Shown piece after piece: positions 22,201 through 30,232 of a stretch of DNA of 35,243 nt. Where the stretch lies: IMG/VR virus record IMGVR_UViG_3300027963_000016, positions 1-35,243 of that record. The stretch is one strand, 5' to 3'. Within the stretch, counting starts at the first letter, position 1. The number at the start of each line of letters is the position of its first letter. Below the pieces are notes generated by a model. That model made no database searches. It worked only from the letters and a program-made list of their open reading frames with translations, and was not told the DNA's origin. The stretch is from a virus. The position numbers and the translations under genes were made by a program.

Positions 22201-22791
22201 ATGAGCGATTACTCACAGCACGGCGAGCAAGCAGTCATCGTTGCCCACTGCGGCGCACTTGGCGTGTTCCTCGACATCGGAGCTAACGACGGCGTGACGT
22301 TCTCCAACACCCGCGCCCTCGTCGATCTGGGCTGGCGAGGCGTCTACGTTGAGCCCGGGGCCGCAGCGTTCGCCAAGCTCAAGCAGAACCTCCCCAACGC
22401 CTGCGCCTATCAGGTCGCCGTGTCGGATCAGGACGGAGATGCAACGTTCCACGAGTCCGATGCCAACAGCCGGCATATGGTTTCGTCGCTAGTCGAGTCC
22501 GAGCGGCAGAAATGGAGCTGCTACACCTTTGCCGAGGTTCAGGTTGAGACCGTGACCGTCGCAAGCCTGCTCAAGCGCGCCGAACTTTCGCGGGTGGATT
22601 TTCTGAGCATCGACGCCGAAGGATTGGACCTCCTGATCTTCCGCCAATTCGATTTATCCGTTTTCGGCGTGCGGCTGGTTTGCGTGGAGCACAACGGCAG
22701 CGACATCGCTCCGTTCGATGCCCACGCCGCCAGCCACGGCATGAAGCGGATATTCAACAATGCGGCTAATTGTATCTACGCACGACTATGA
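22201..22791 (+). CDS. FkbM-family methyltransferase
   Basis: A 196-residue SAM-dependent methyltransferase. The FkbM pattern is complete: SQHGEQAVI (5-13), SAM motif FLDIGANDG (23-31), acidic YVEP (49-52) and FLSIDAEGLD (134-143) near the C-terminal half. FkbM enzymes usually O-methylate sugars or polyketides. Residue patterns begin right after ATG 22201, so that start is favoured over an upstream TTG within the T-run. The gene lies straight after the capsid terminator and before head-tail genes; its likely acceptor is a sugar on a virion protein or on the cell surface. Overlaps the next gene by ATGA. Confidence 0.85.
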   Translation: MSDYSQHGEQAVIVAHCGALGVFLDIGANDGVTFSNTRALVDLGWRGVYVEPGAAAFAKLKQNLPNACAYQVAVSDQDGDATFHESDANSRHMVSSLVESERQKWSCYTFAEVQVETVTVASLLKRAELSRVDFLSIDAEGLDLLIFRQFDLSVFGVRLVCVEHNGSDIAPFDAHAASHGMKRIFNNAANCIYARL

Positions 22792-23102
22792 GCGACTTCG
22801 ACCTTACCCAACTAGAGACCGACATGGCGGCCATCTGCTCCACCACCTATTCCGGAGAAGCCTTCGTCGTCGGTGGCGTGACTTACTCTGGCGTGTTTGG
22901 CCAAACCGACCAGCAGTTCGGTTTTGAGATCGTCGGCAACCGCACCGATGCGACCGTCAGCCTGGCATTCAGCCGGGGCGTTTACACCCCCACGATCAAC
23001 GCGCTGGTTTACCGCCCCTTCGACTCGACCACCTACCGCATCACCGACTTCAAGCCGGATCTGCAAGCCTACGACTGCACGCTCAACAAGCGCCTCGCGT
23101 GA
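22788..23102 (+). CDS. Head-tail joining protein candidate
   Basis: A 104-residue protein from ATG 22788 (ATGA overlap). An N-terminal helix (FDLTQLETDMAAICSTTYSG) leads into a beta-rich domain (VTYSGVFGQTDQQFGFEIVG, ALVYRPFDSTTYRITDF, then a YDCTL strand near the end). Size and order (after the capsid, before a gp10-like gene) match lambda FII-type attachment proteins, which have little sequence conservation. The assignment relies mainly on gene order. Confidence 0.6.
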   Translation: MSDFDLTQLETDMAAICSTTYSGEAFVVGGVTYSGVFGQTDQQFGFEIVGNRTDATVSLAFSRGVYTPTINALVYRPFDSTTYRITDFKPDLQAYDCTLNKRLA

Positions 23103-23947
23103 ATCTGAATATTGACCTCAATACAGCCGAGTTTCGCATGGCCGCGCAGCGGGCGGTGCGTGAGCTACGAGCCAATTCTACCGAGTTAATCCGAGAAGAG
23201 GCACGGCTTTTTATCGGCGAGTTCATGAAGCTCACGCCACCATTTGCAAAAGGTAATTACGGAAAAAGCCTTGGAAATAGCGCTGACTTTGAGGCAGGGA
23301 AAAAACTTATCACGCATGACCTTGCGCAGATCGCGGGACACGCCGAGGAAAACTACCTCCAGTTCGTCGTTGATACGTTTGGCGGCGCCACTCAAATCCG
23401 GCAGCAGTTCTTCAAGAAAGGCACAAAGAAGCCATACCTGATTGATTGGGATAAAGTTGCTTTTACAACCGGAGAATTAAGCAAATTTCATCGCAGTAAG
23501 ATGGATAAGCGCGGACGCCCGCCGAACCACTACAAGATGGGCGACAAGTCCTACGGCAGAGCGGACAACAACGTCGGACGATGGGTGGCGAAGGAGAAGC
23601 TTATGGTTCCAAACGAGGTTTATTCACGATATTTGGCGGACCTCATTTATAATGTTGGAGCTGCCAAGGCCACATTTAATGCCGCAGCCATGATTTTAGG
23701 CATGAAGCGCATACCTCCTTGGGTAAAGCGACATGGTGATCTTGGTTCATATTCAGAAGAGGGTAGCGGAGAAACTTTTGCCGTCACTCTAGGCGGAAGA
23801 TCACATGTTCCTGGCGCACAGGGAGCAGCCAATATGGCCATTGCAATTCGAGGAAAGAAACTCACCGCCGAAATCCAGCGCTTGCTCAAATCCTTTGCCT
23901 CCACCGGCAAGATCCTGACTCGCCGCAGATCCTTTAATTCCGAATAA
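23099..23947 (+). CDS. Tail completion protein candidate (HK97 gp10-like)
   Basis: A 282-residue protein starting with GTG (GTGA overlap at 23099). The first 60 residues (FRMAAQRAVRELRANSTELI, ARLFIGEFMKLTPP) resemble the helical start of HK97 gp10-type tail completion proteins, which are about 140 residues long. This one is twice that, with a basic insert (RSKMDKRGRPPNHYKMGDKS) and a Gly-rich end. Its base composition is less GC-rich than its neighbours, so it may be recently exchanged or extended. Confidence 0.55.
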   Translation: MNLNIDLNTAEFRMAAQRAVRELRANSTELIREEARLFIGEFMKLTPPFAKGNYGKSLGNSADFEAGKKLITHDLAQIAGHAEENYLQFVVDTFGGATQIRQQFFKKGTKKPYLIDWDKVAFTTGELSKFHRSKMDKRGRPPNHYKMGDKSYGRADNNVGRWVAKEKLMVPNEVYSRYLADLIYNVGAAKATFNAAAMILGMKRIPPWVKRHGDLGSYSEEGSGETFAVTLGGRSHVPGAQGAANMAIAIRGKKLTAEIQRLLKSFASTGKILTRRRSFNSE

Positions 23948-23950
23948 TTT

Positions 23951-24445
23951 ATGCCCACCCAATACGACATTACCGACATGGTAAAGGACGCCGTGAAAAC
24001 CGTCCTTGCCGCCGGTCAAAACTACGTCCCCACCGCCGCCATCCGCACCAACCGCAGCGACATCGCTGCGGTCGCCCCGCGCATTGATGTCACGGTCACC
24101 GGCGTCAGCCGCGCCAGCGAGCAGATGGCATCTGCCAACGGCGCGTTCTTCTTCAACCATTTTGAGGTTGGGGTGGACATTGCCATCGTCTCCGACCGCG
24201 CAGGCGACGGGGCCGCGCAGCACGATCTCATCCTCCAACGCGTGCGCTACCTGATGAGCCGCGAGGCGCAGTCGTTTGTCTCTCCGGTGGTCACGCTCTT
24301 CGAGCCGCTCGACATCGTGGAGTCGGGCGAAAGCCACGAGGTCACCGAAGAGACTCGCGAAGACACTTCGACCGTTTCCTATCGCCTCCCCATCGGTCTG
24401 CTCGGCTCCGGCTACACCGTGCCAACCTCCGGCACGCTGGTCTGA
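23951..24445 (+). CDS. Tail terminator-like protein
   Basis: A 164-residue protein. Features fit small tail terminator/minor tail proteins: helical N-terminus (YDITDMVKDAVKTVLAAG), strands PRIDVTVTGVSR and FEVGVDIAIVSDRAGDG, a long helix HDLILQRVRYLMS and a final beta region after EVTEETREDTSTVSYRLP. Gene order (after the gp10-like gene, before a small tail protein) agrees. No single diagnostic motif is present. Confidence 0.6.
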   Translation: MPTQYDITDMVKDAVKTVLAAGQNYVPTAAIRTNRSDIAAVAPRIDVTVTGVSRASEQMASANGAFFFNHFEVGVDIAIVSDRAGDGAAQHDLILQRVRYLMSREAQSFVSPVVTLFEPLDIVESGESHEVTEETREDTSTVSYRLPIGLLGSGYTVPTSGTLV

Positions 24446-24462
24446 TTTTTTACGAATCGGCC

Positions 24463-24810
24463 ATGGGTAACATGGCCATCCCATATCTTACCACCGCTAC
24501 TCTTCCCTACGGCTCCCGCGTTCTTACTTTGAGCGCAGTTGGCTACATCGCCAACAGCTTCTCCACCTCCACCGGACTGCAAGTCATCGACCGCCAGGAT
24601 GAGGTCGGCGCGCCTAATGGTGCAGTTGGCATCCGCCAGCCGATCACCGGCTCGGCTTCGCTCCAGCTCGCCACCACCTCCACGTCCTATCCGGCAGCAG
24701 GCGACCAGTTCGCTGCGAATTCGGTGACCTTCTTTATCACCGAGGTCTCGAAGCCCGAGTCCCAGAACGGTTTTAAGATGGTCGATATTACCTTCCGCGA
24801 ATCCGTTTAA
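24463..24810 (+). CDS. Major tail (tube) protein candidate
   Basis: A 115-residue protein (112 if the second ATG at 24472 is used). It is beta-rich with few charged residues (YGSRVLTLSAVGYIANSFST, GSASLQLATTSTSYPAAG, SVTFFITEVSKPES). Tail tube proteins are usually longer, but gene order (before the chaperone-like and tape measure genes) makes it the best candidate. The element TTTTTTACGAATCGGCC (24446-24462) ends directly at the first ATG, the closest such element in the window. Confidence 0.5.
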   Translation: MGNMAIPYLTTATLPYGSRVLTLSAVGYIANSFSTSTGLQVIDRQDEVGAPNGAVGIRQPITGSASLQLATTSTSYPAAGDQFAANSVTFFITEVSKPESQNGFKMVDITFRESV

Positions 24811-24824
24811 GGGCGTGAAACCCC

Positions 24825-25466
24825 GTGGACTCCACCGCTCTATGGGCTGAAAAATACTTCCCTCGCTGGCACGCAATGCAGGCGAGGGAGAACGCGCTGC
24901 GCGAGCAGGCGTTCATTGAGTGGAGTTCGGTGGTCTGCGGCGAGCGCATCCGCCAGATGACCCTCGGCGATATGCTGATGCTGCAAGGTCTCGGAAATCC
25001 CTACGTCGCCGGCGACGCCTACCCCGAGGCCGTGGACGTGATGCAGTTTCTCTGGGTGCTCTCGGTCGAGAATAAGGGCAGTCGGCTTCGCAAGTGGTAT
25101 CAGCGCCGCAAGCTGATCCAGAGAGTGGCTCAAATCAAAGCCGTGGACCCGCTGGCGGAGTGCGGCACGCAAATTGACTCCTACATGGCCGACGCATTCC
25201 AAGACGCGCCAAAGGGCAGCAAGTCCGACCGCCGGCCCCTCGGCGTGTGCTTCATGGCCTCCATGCTCACCAGGCTGGCTTCTGCGCTCGGTCCCCACGA
25301 TCCCGCCACCGGCGAGGTCTGGGCTCGCTCCCCGCTCGCCCGCATTTTCCAATATCTCAAAGCCATCCGGGCCAACGAAGCCGAGGGTGAGTTTAAGGAT
25401 TCGTCGCCATCCGACAAGGTGATGAGCGACTGGCTCGAAGAGATCAACCGCCCCGCTGCCGCTTAA
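24825..25466 (+). CDS. Hypothetical tail protein, possible tail assembly chaperone
   Basis: A 213-residue protein starting with GTG at 24825. It is helical and charged (LREQAFIEWSSVVCGERIRQ, FLWVLSVENKGSRLRKWYQ), with no repeats. It sits between the tail tube candidate and the tape measure gene, where lambda-like phages carry the G/GT chaperones. No slippery frameshift sequence was noticed, so a lambda-type -1 frameshift is not supported. Function by position only. Confidence 0.6.
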   Translation: MDSTALWAEKYFPRWHAMQARENALREQAFIEWSSVVCGERIRQMTLGDMLMLQGLGNPYVAGDAYPEAVDVMQFLWVLSVENKGSRLRKWYQRRKLIQRVAQIKAVDPLAECGTQIDSYMADAFQDAPKGSKSDRRPLGVCFMASMLTRLASALGPHDPATGEVWARSPLARIFQYLKAIRANEAEGEFKDSSPSDKVMSDWLEEINRPAAA

Positions 25467-25475
25467 CTTTTACCC

Positions 25476-26861
25476 ATGGCCTTCTTCTCAGAAATCAAAG
25501 CACGCCTCGGGCTCGACATCACTCCGTTTGAAAAGGGTTTGTCGCAGGCGCAGGGCTCGATTGGTAAAGTGGTGGGCGGTGCGGCTGGCAAGCTGGGCAA
25601 TTTTAAGACGCTCGGCACTACCCTTGCAACTGCGATGGGTCTTAATCTTGAAAGCATCGCTGAAGGTCTAGCCCGCTTTGTCATAGGCTTTAGCAAGGCA
25701 CAGGAGTCTGCGCTGCTTAAACTTGTTGAGACCTCCAAGGCTGCGGCGGATGAATTAGCTCAACTGGCTTTTAAAAAACAAGGAGGCGACGACCCAGAAA
25801 AACGAATTGTATTGCTTAAAAGGGAAGTTATATCAACAGAAGCAGTAGCTAAAGTAAGAAAGACCCTTAATTTTTCTCAAGTGGCTTCAATTATGAAGGA
25901 ACAGATTCTTCAAAAAGGCACTATACTTGGAACGATTGCAGGCATCGCCAAAATAAGCGCGGAAAACGATGCAATGGCCGCAGATGCTGCGGATAACCGA
26001 GACAAAATGGGTAAAGCCTCAAGAGGAATAATATCCGCACAAACAGAAATTAAGGACGCTGCGGCAAAGAAAGAAAAGGAAGACGCAAAGGAGATTGACG
26101 CAATTACCAAAGCAACCGACAAAGTGCGCGAAGATGCGCTTAATGAAACACTTACTCTTGAACAGCAAATACTGGCCGCAAAATCGAAGGTATACGACTT
26201 AGAGCTAGATGTAAATGAATCTCAAGAAGGTAGTGTTGATCAAGCAAAGGCCGGATTAGCGCTTGAACAAGAAAAGCATAATTTGGCTAAACTAGAGCGG
26301 GAGCAATCTGATAAACGTGCCGCCGCCGAACAAAAACACACCGACGAACTTAATGCCCAGGTAACGAAACTTAAAGAGCAAAAGACGACCATTGAGCAGA
26401 CGCTGGCTGCGCAGGCCAAGGCATCGCTCTTGCCGTCCATGGCCGATGTCGTCTCAGGCAAGCGCAACATTGGCGGCGTTGCTCGTGCTCGCGCCACCCA
26501 ACTTGAACGAGATCGTGCCAGCGCCCTTGACCTTGCGGACGCCGAGCAGCGGGCGCGTGAGGAGCTTGCGTCTGGAATAAAAACAGGAGGCATTTACAAT
26601 TCAGGAGGAATTAGCTCAGTAAAAATGGATTCCATCGGAGGCATTTCTTCAATGTTGGGCGAAGATCCACTTGGAAAAGGCCGTCGTATCCGCAGTGAGC
26701 TTGACCAGACACGTTCCAGAATTACCACCAACGAGAATCTTCTCGGCTCCCGCATCTCCGATGCCAACCCCAACGCGGCAATGGAAAAAGAGTTACTGGA
26801 AATTAAGACTCAACTCCGAATTCTTAACACCGACACCCTTTCCCCACAAAAAATAAAATGA
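25476..26861 (+). CDS. Tape measure protein
   Basis: A 461-residue protein. The N-terminus (LGLDITPFEKGLSQAQGSIG) is typical for tape measure proteins, followed by a hydrophobic helix region (TTLATAMGLNLESIAEGLARF) and a long coiled-coil, Lys/Glu/Gln-rich section (residues about 180-300: AKKEKEDAKEIDAITKATDK). At about 0.15 nm per residue a 461-residue ruler predicts a tail near 70 nm, which is short. The middle (about 25740-26350) has clearly lower GC and more AAA codons than its flanks, suggesting domain exchange. Confidence 0.8.
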   Translation: MAFFSEIKARLGLDITPFEKGLSQAQGSIGKVVGGAAGKLGNFKTLGTTLATAMGLNLESIAEGLARFVIGFSKAQESALLKLVETSKAAADELAQLAFKKQGGDDPEKRIVLLKREVISTEAVAKVRKTLNFSQVASIMKEQILQKGTILGTIAGIAKISAENDAMAADAADNRDKMGKASRGIISAQTEIKDAAAKKEKEDAKEIDAITKATDKVREDALNETLTLEQQILAAKSKVYDLELDVNESQEGSVDQAKAGLALEQEKHNLAKLEREQSDKRAAAEQKHTDELNAQVTKLKEQKTTIEQTLAAQAKASLLPSMADVVSGKRNIGGVARARATQLERDRASALDLADAEQRAREELASGIKTGGIYNSGGISSVKMDSIGGISSMLGEDPLGKGRRIRSELDQTRSRITTNENLLGSRISDANPNAAMEKELLEIKTQLRILNTDTLSPQKIK

Positions 26862-27505
26862 GCGTTACCTCCGTTACCTTTTACCCCGGCGCCGGCGTGG
26901 CCTTTACTGCCGTCGCCACCGTTGGCCCGATGGAGTGGCAAGCACCGTTTCCCGGTGTTACCGACAAGGTTTTATTCCGCCAGACCTTTCAGCAGGACAT
27001 CTCCAGCTGGTCTGCGTTGGCGATGAGTTCCGCCTACACCGGCGCTGGCTACACCAATTTCGTCCTGGTGCGAGAGTCTGATTTTAAACCCATCGGTGGT
27101 GGCCAGCACCAGTGGAGCCGTTACTACGCAATTACGCCGGCGGAGCGCGTGGAATACACGACCATCGCAGCGCAATTCCCAGGCTATCAAAACATCCGAG
27201 ATCCAATCAACGCAAGCAGCTTGGCCAAGATCACGATGGAGTATTTCTTGATCAATAGCTCAGCCAGCATTCCAAGCCTAGCAAATGCCACAGTCGTCAC
27301 TTTTTCAGCCGACAACACCGCACCGCTGCTTTCTGGCGTAGAGCTTACCACCTCGACCAATTTCACAATTTCGACCTACATTGCAAAAGTAACCGGAGAC
27401 CGCGATACTAACGGTCAATTCTCCATTACCGCCGAAGCCCAAACTCTTAACCGTTGGGAAGGCAACTTTTACGAGCGCCGCACGGTTCAAGTGAAAGCCA
27501 AATGA
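26858..27505 (+). CDS. Tail-associated hypothetical protein
   Basis: A 215-residue beta-rich protein with many aromatic residues (VTFYPGAGVAFTAVATVGPM, SSAYTGAGYTNFVLVRESDF, GGGQHQWSRYYAITPAERVE). It follows the tape measure gene with ATGA overlap, the region of baseplate/distal tail genes. The C-terminal 40 residues (TFSADNTAPLLSG onwards) are also strand-like. No known family recognised; distal tail or tail tip component is inferred from position. Confidence 0.6.
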   Translation: MSVTSVTFYPGAGVAFTAVATVGPMEWQAPFPGVTDKVLFRQTFQQDISSWSALAMSSAYTGAGYTNFVLVRESDFKPIGGGQHQWSRYYAITPAERVEYTTIAAQFPGYQNIRDPINASSLAKITMEYFLINSSASIPSLANATVVTFSADNTAPLLSGVELTTSTNFTISTYIAKVTGDRDTNGQFSITAEAQTLNRWEGNFYERRTVQVKAK

Positions 27506-28044
27506 AAAAGATTCAAAAGCTGGTTTCCGTCCTTGGTCCGTTTGCGACGATTGGGCAAAAGGTCAATGAGATCATTGACGCCAACCCTCCGCTAGAGGCT
27601 GGCACCGGGCTTATCATCACGCGCTCCGAGAACAACATACTGATCGGCCTTGACAAGAGCAGCATTAAGAACCGCATCCCGCCTTGGTTCCTAACCGGCA
27701 CAGTTGAATCCGGCACCGCCAAGATCAGCATCAACCCCGGACTGGTGAATAATTTTGTGCCAACCATCGGTGGCGTTTCCCTTGGCACATTTCCGCGCCC
27801 GACTCTGACCGTCACCGGCTCAGTTGGCGTGATTGAGATCAAGGCCACGATTGACGGTGCTGGAATCATCACCGCCGTGATCGTGCAGAACGTCGCCACA
27901 GCCACCGCAGATACCGTGACTAACAAATACAAGACCATCGGAGGCTGGACCTTTGCCAGCGGCGCGTTCACCTCGGTCACCTCGATTTTAAATACCAATC
28001 AGACGCTCTACCTCTGCAACGGCACCGCTATCTGGGAATCATGA
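27502..28044 (+). CDS. Tail-associated hypothetical protein
   Basis: A 180-residue protein from ATG 27502 (ATGA overlap), short basic start (MKKIQKLVSVLG), then mostly beta sequence with Gly/Thr/Val repeats (TLTVTGSVGVIEIKATIDGA, ITAVIVQNVATATADTVTNK). PPLEAGTGLIITRSENNILIG is similar to linkers in phage fibre proteins. Probably a tail tip or fibre-attachment protein, inferred from composition and position. Confidence 0.6.
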   Translation: MKKIQKLVSVLGPFATIGQKVNEIIDANPPLEAGTGLIITRSENNILIGLDKSSIKNRIPPWFLTGTVESGTAKISINPGLVNNFVPTIGGVSLGTFPRPTLTVTGSVGVIEIKATIDGAGIITAVIVQNVATATADTVTNKYKTIGGWTFASGAFTSVTSILNTNQTLYLCNGTAIWES

Positions 28045-29930
28045 GTATCGCATCACAATGTTCGGAGTGTTGCACTTGCCCGACCGCGACGATGGAGTGG
28101 GATTCGCGGAGTGCGAGCAAGACGAAAGCGGATGTCGGTTATTATGATGCCGGTTCCTACTACAAGCAAAGTAGCACGACTGGCACGGGCACGGGATGCC
28201 CAGGTTCAAACTCATATACATCAACCGCGCTATCCACCTTTAGCACAGGTCTAATAACTTACACGGGGTCACTTAGTCTAGCCGGAGGCGTTTCAGGGAC
28301 GCAGAACTCAGATGGCTCATGGACAATTACAGGCCCAGACCCGCCAGTTAATGCTGGTAATTGCCGGAGCGCGGGATGTGTTGACGAGTGCGCGGCGCCA
28401 GGCGCATCTGTCGGCGTTTGCTGGGGCACGGATTGCTCCGGTTCAACTTCAGTCACTTCGTATTTAAGTGAGGTTAACGCATCGGACTTAAACGCAGCGA
28501 CAGCCGCCGCGCTTCCTGCATGGCCGAATACATGGACCGAAACGGCGGGAAGTTTTGCGGATACATCAACGGACGGGTTTACCCGTTCCATCCGTGAAAG
28601 CCGTTACCGCCTCCGCTTCAAAATCCCGCAGGTCAACACCGGCAAAAACCTCCGCGCCTCGTGGTTAGAGCGGTTCATCGCAGAGGCGGGCGTTGCGGTC
28701 ACGTCCGTCGAGGTTTACGCACGCGGCGTTTACCGGCCAACAGTCACCATCTCCACTTCACCTCTAGGCACTAATGCCGCCGCGACTGCAGTGATGGCAA
28801 GCGATGGCACGGTTGCCAGCCTATCAATTCTCAATCCAGGCGCGGGCTACATTCCCCTCATCACATTCTCGGGAGGAGGTGGAACGGGCGCGGCGGCAAT
28901 CGCAATTATCAATTCATCTGGTGCAGTCACGGGCGTGACGATTACGAGCGGTGGCTCTGGCTACACCTCCGCACCAACTGTTGCTTTTACCAACGTCACC
29001 GCACCCCGCGTTCGCGCCACCGGCACCGCAGTTGTTACGGGCGGCGTGGTCACCGGAATTAACGTAGGCACAGCGGGCGACTTCCGGCCAACGGTTACCT
29101 TAGAAACCGCAACAGGTGGCGGCACTACTTCGACGGGGTGGATTGCGACCCTCGCGGTTACGGGCGAAGTAGCCAGCATTGCGGGCGGCAACGCAGGCAA
29201 CTATCTGCCGACGCTTGAGTTTTCCGCACCTGGCGGTTCACCCGCTGGCACGACAGCGACGGCTACTTGCACGGTTGATTCACAAGGCGGCATTGCTACG
29301 GTTACGATGGGCACGGGCGGCACGAAATATACCAGCGCACCTTCGCTTACAATTACGCCCAAAGTAACCGGCCCAACCGCCGCCGATTTAATTATCCACC
29401 TTGGCACCGAGACTGCCAAGTGCGCGGTTTGGGACGGCACCACGCTTGGCGGCAAGTGGGTAAAGCGCGAAGTCGTTGATGCAGGCCACGCACTCACCTC
29501 CATCGAAGTCGTCCACGGCGGCACCGGCTTTACCAGCCCCCCCACGGTCGCCATTACCGGAGGCGGTGGCTCCGGCGCAACAGCTACCGCCACCGTGTCA
29601 GGTGGCGTCATCACGGGCATCACTCTGGGCGCGGCTGGATCCGGCTACAAAACCAACCCGACCATCACGCTCTCAGGTGGCGGCGGGGAGCAAGGCGGCA
29701 CCGTGTTGCTCGCTGCCCACTTCGGAACCGAAACCGAATACGCCGACAACGCGCAGCCCATAGGCACGACTCCGCTCGGTTACGTCGATGGCGTGACCCG
29801 CACCTATCCACTCATCGGCAGCACTGGAACCGCACCGTGGAAATACTACGAACTAGCCGTTCCCGCGACTGACGGGGAAACGACCGTTGCCAATATCCGC
29901 ACCGTCTGCGACGGCACCGCCTGCCCATGA
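28041..29930 (+). CDS. Large repeat-rich tail fibre/tip protein with Cys-rich head
   Basis: A 629-residue protein. The head has clustered cysteines (CSECCTCP near residues 7-14, more around CRSAGCVDEC and CWGTDC), possibly metal-binding or disulfide-linked. From about residue 240 come about seven Gly/Thr-rich beta repeats of a type common in phage fibres: units ending GAGYIPLITFSGGGG, GSGYTSAPTVAFTN, GTGFTSPPTVAITGGGG, GSGYKTNPTITLSGGGG and related forms. The end has no repeats. It is probably an adhesin or fibre at the tail tip. ATGA overlap with the following Cys-rich gene. Confidence 0.75.
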   Translation: MSIASQCSECCTCPTATMEWDSRSASKTKADVGYYDAGSYYKQSSTTGTGTGCPGSNSYTSTALSTFSTGLITYTGSLSLAGGVSGTQNSDGSWTITGPDPPVNAGNCRSAGCVDECAAPGASVGVCWGTDCSGSTSVTSYLSEVNASDLNAATAAALPAWPNTWTETAGSFADTSTDGFTRSIRESRYRLRFKIPQVNTGKNLRASWLERFIAEAGVAVTSVEVYARGVYRPTVTISTSPLGTNAAATAVMASDGTVASLSILNPGAGYIPLITFSGGGGTGAAAIAIINSSGAVTGVTITSGGSGYTSAPTVAFTNVTAPRVRATGTAVVTGGVVTGINVGTAGDFRPTVTLETATGGGTTSTGWIATLAVTGEVASIAGGNAGNYLPTLEFSAPGGSPAGTTATATCTVDSQGGIATVTMGTGGTKYTSAPSLTITPKVTGPTAADLIIHLGTETAKCAVWDGTTLGGKWVKREVVDAGHALTSIEVVHGGTGFTSPPTVAITGGGGSGATATATVSGGVITGITLGAAGSGYKTNPTITLSGGGGEQGGTVLLAAHFGTETEYADNAQPIGTTPLGYVDGVTRTYPLIGSTGTAPWKYYELAVPATDGETTVANIRTVCDGTACP

Positions 29931-30232
29931 TCCCTAACGGTGTAATCCAAGTCCGCCAAGACATCTGCAAGGATTGCCAAACTCCGTGCAATCCTCGTCC
30001 AGATCCAGCGGACAAGTGCTCAAGGTGCGCAATTAACCGTTGGAGCACTTACGGCCAATGCACGCCCGAGGCAGTCGCTGCCGCGCCTATGCGCGGTCTG
30101 GGCGACCTTGTGGCCAAGTTCGCCGAGCCCATCGGCAAGATCATCGGCCTCGACAAATCAAAGTGCGGCTGCGCCAAGCGGCAGGATGCGATGAATCGGT
30201 TGCTGCCCTTTACACAGCGTCAGGATTCCTGA
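29927..30232 (+). CDS. Small Cys-rich, zinc-binding-like protein
   Basis: A 101-residue protein with CKDC (14-17), Cys21, CSRC (31-34), Cys45 and CGC (80-82). The first cluster has the spacing of a zinc ribbon-like site. The tail CGCAKRQDAMNRLLPF is a pattern I associate with small phage proteins located after fibre genes. It overlaps the fibre gene by ATGA and its last 23 bases run into the end of the opposite-strand glycosyltransferase gene. Function unknown; partner of the Cys-rich fibre head is a possibility. Confidence 0.65.
   Translation: MIPNGVIQVRQDICKDCQTPCNPRPDPADKCSRCAINRWSTYGQCTPEAVAAAPMRGLGDLVAKFAEPIGKIIGLDKSKCGCAKRQDAMNRLLPFTQRQDS

Noticed and set aside
24745-24830. Programmed frameshift for a lambda G/GT-type tail chaperone pair
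   Set aside because: No slippery heptamer was seen near the end of the tail tube candidate, and the next gene has its own GTG start 14 bases on.
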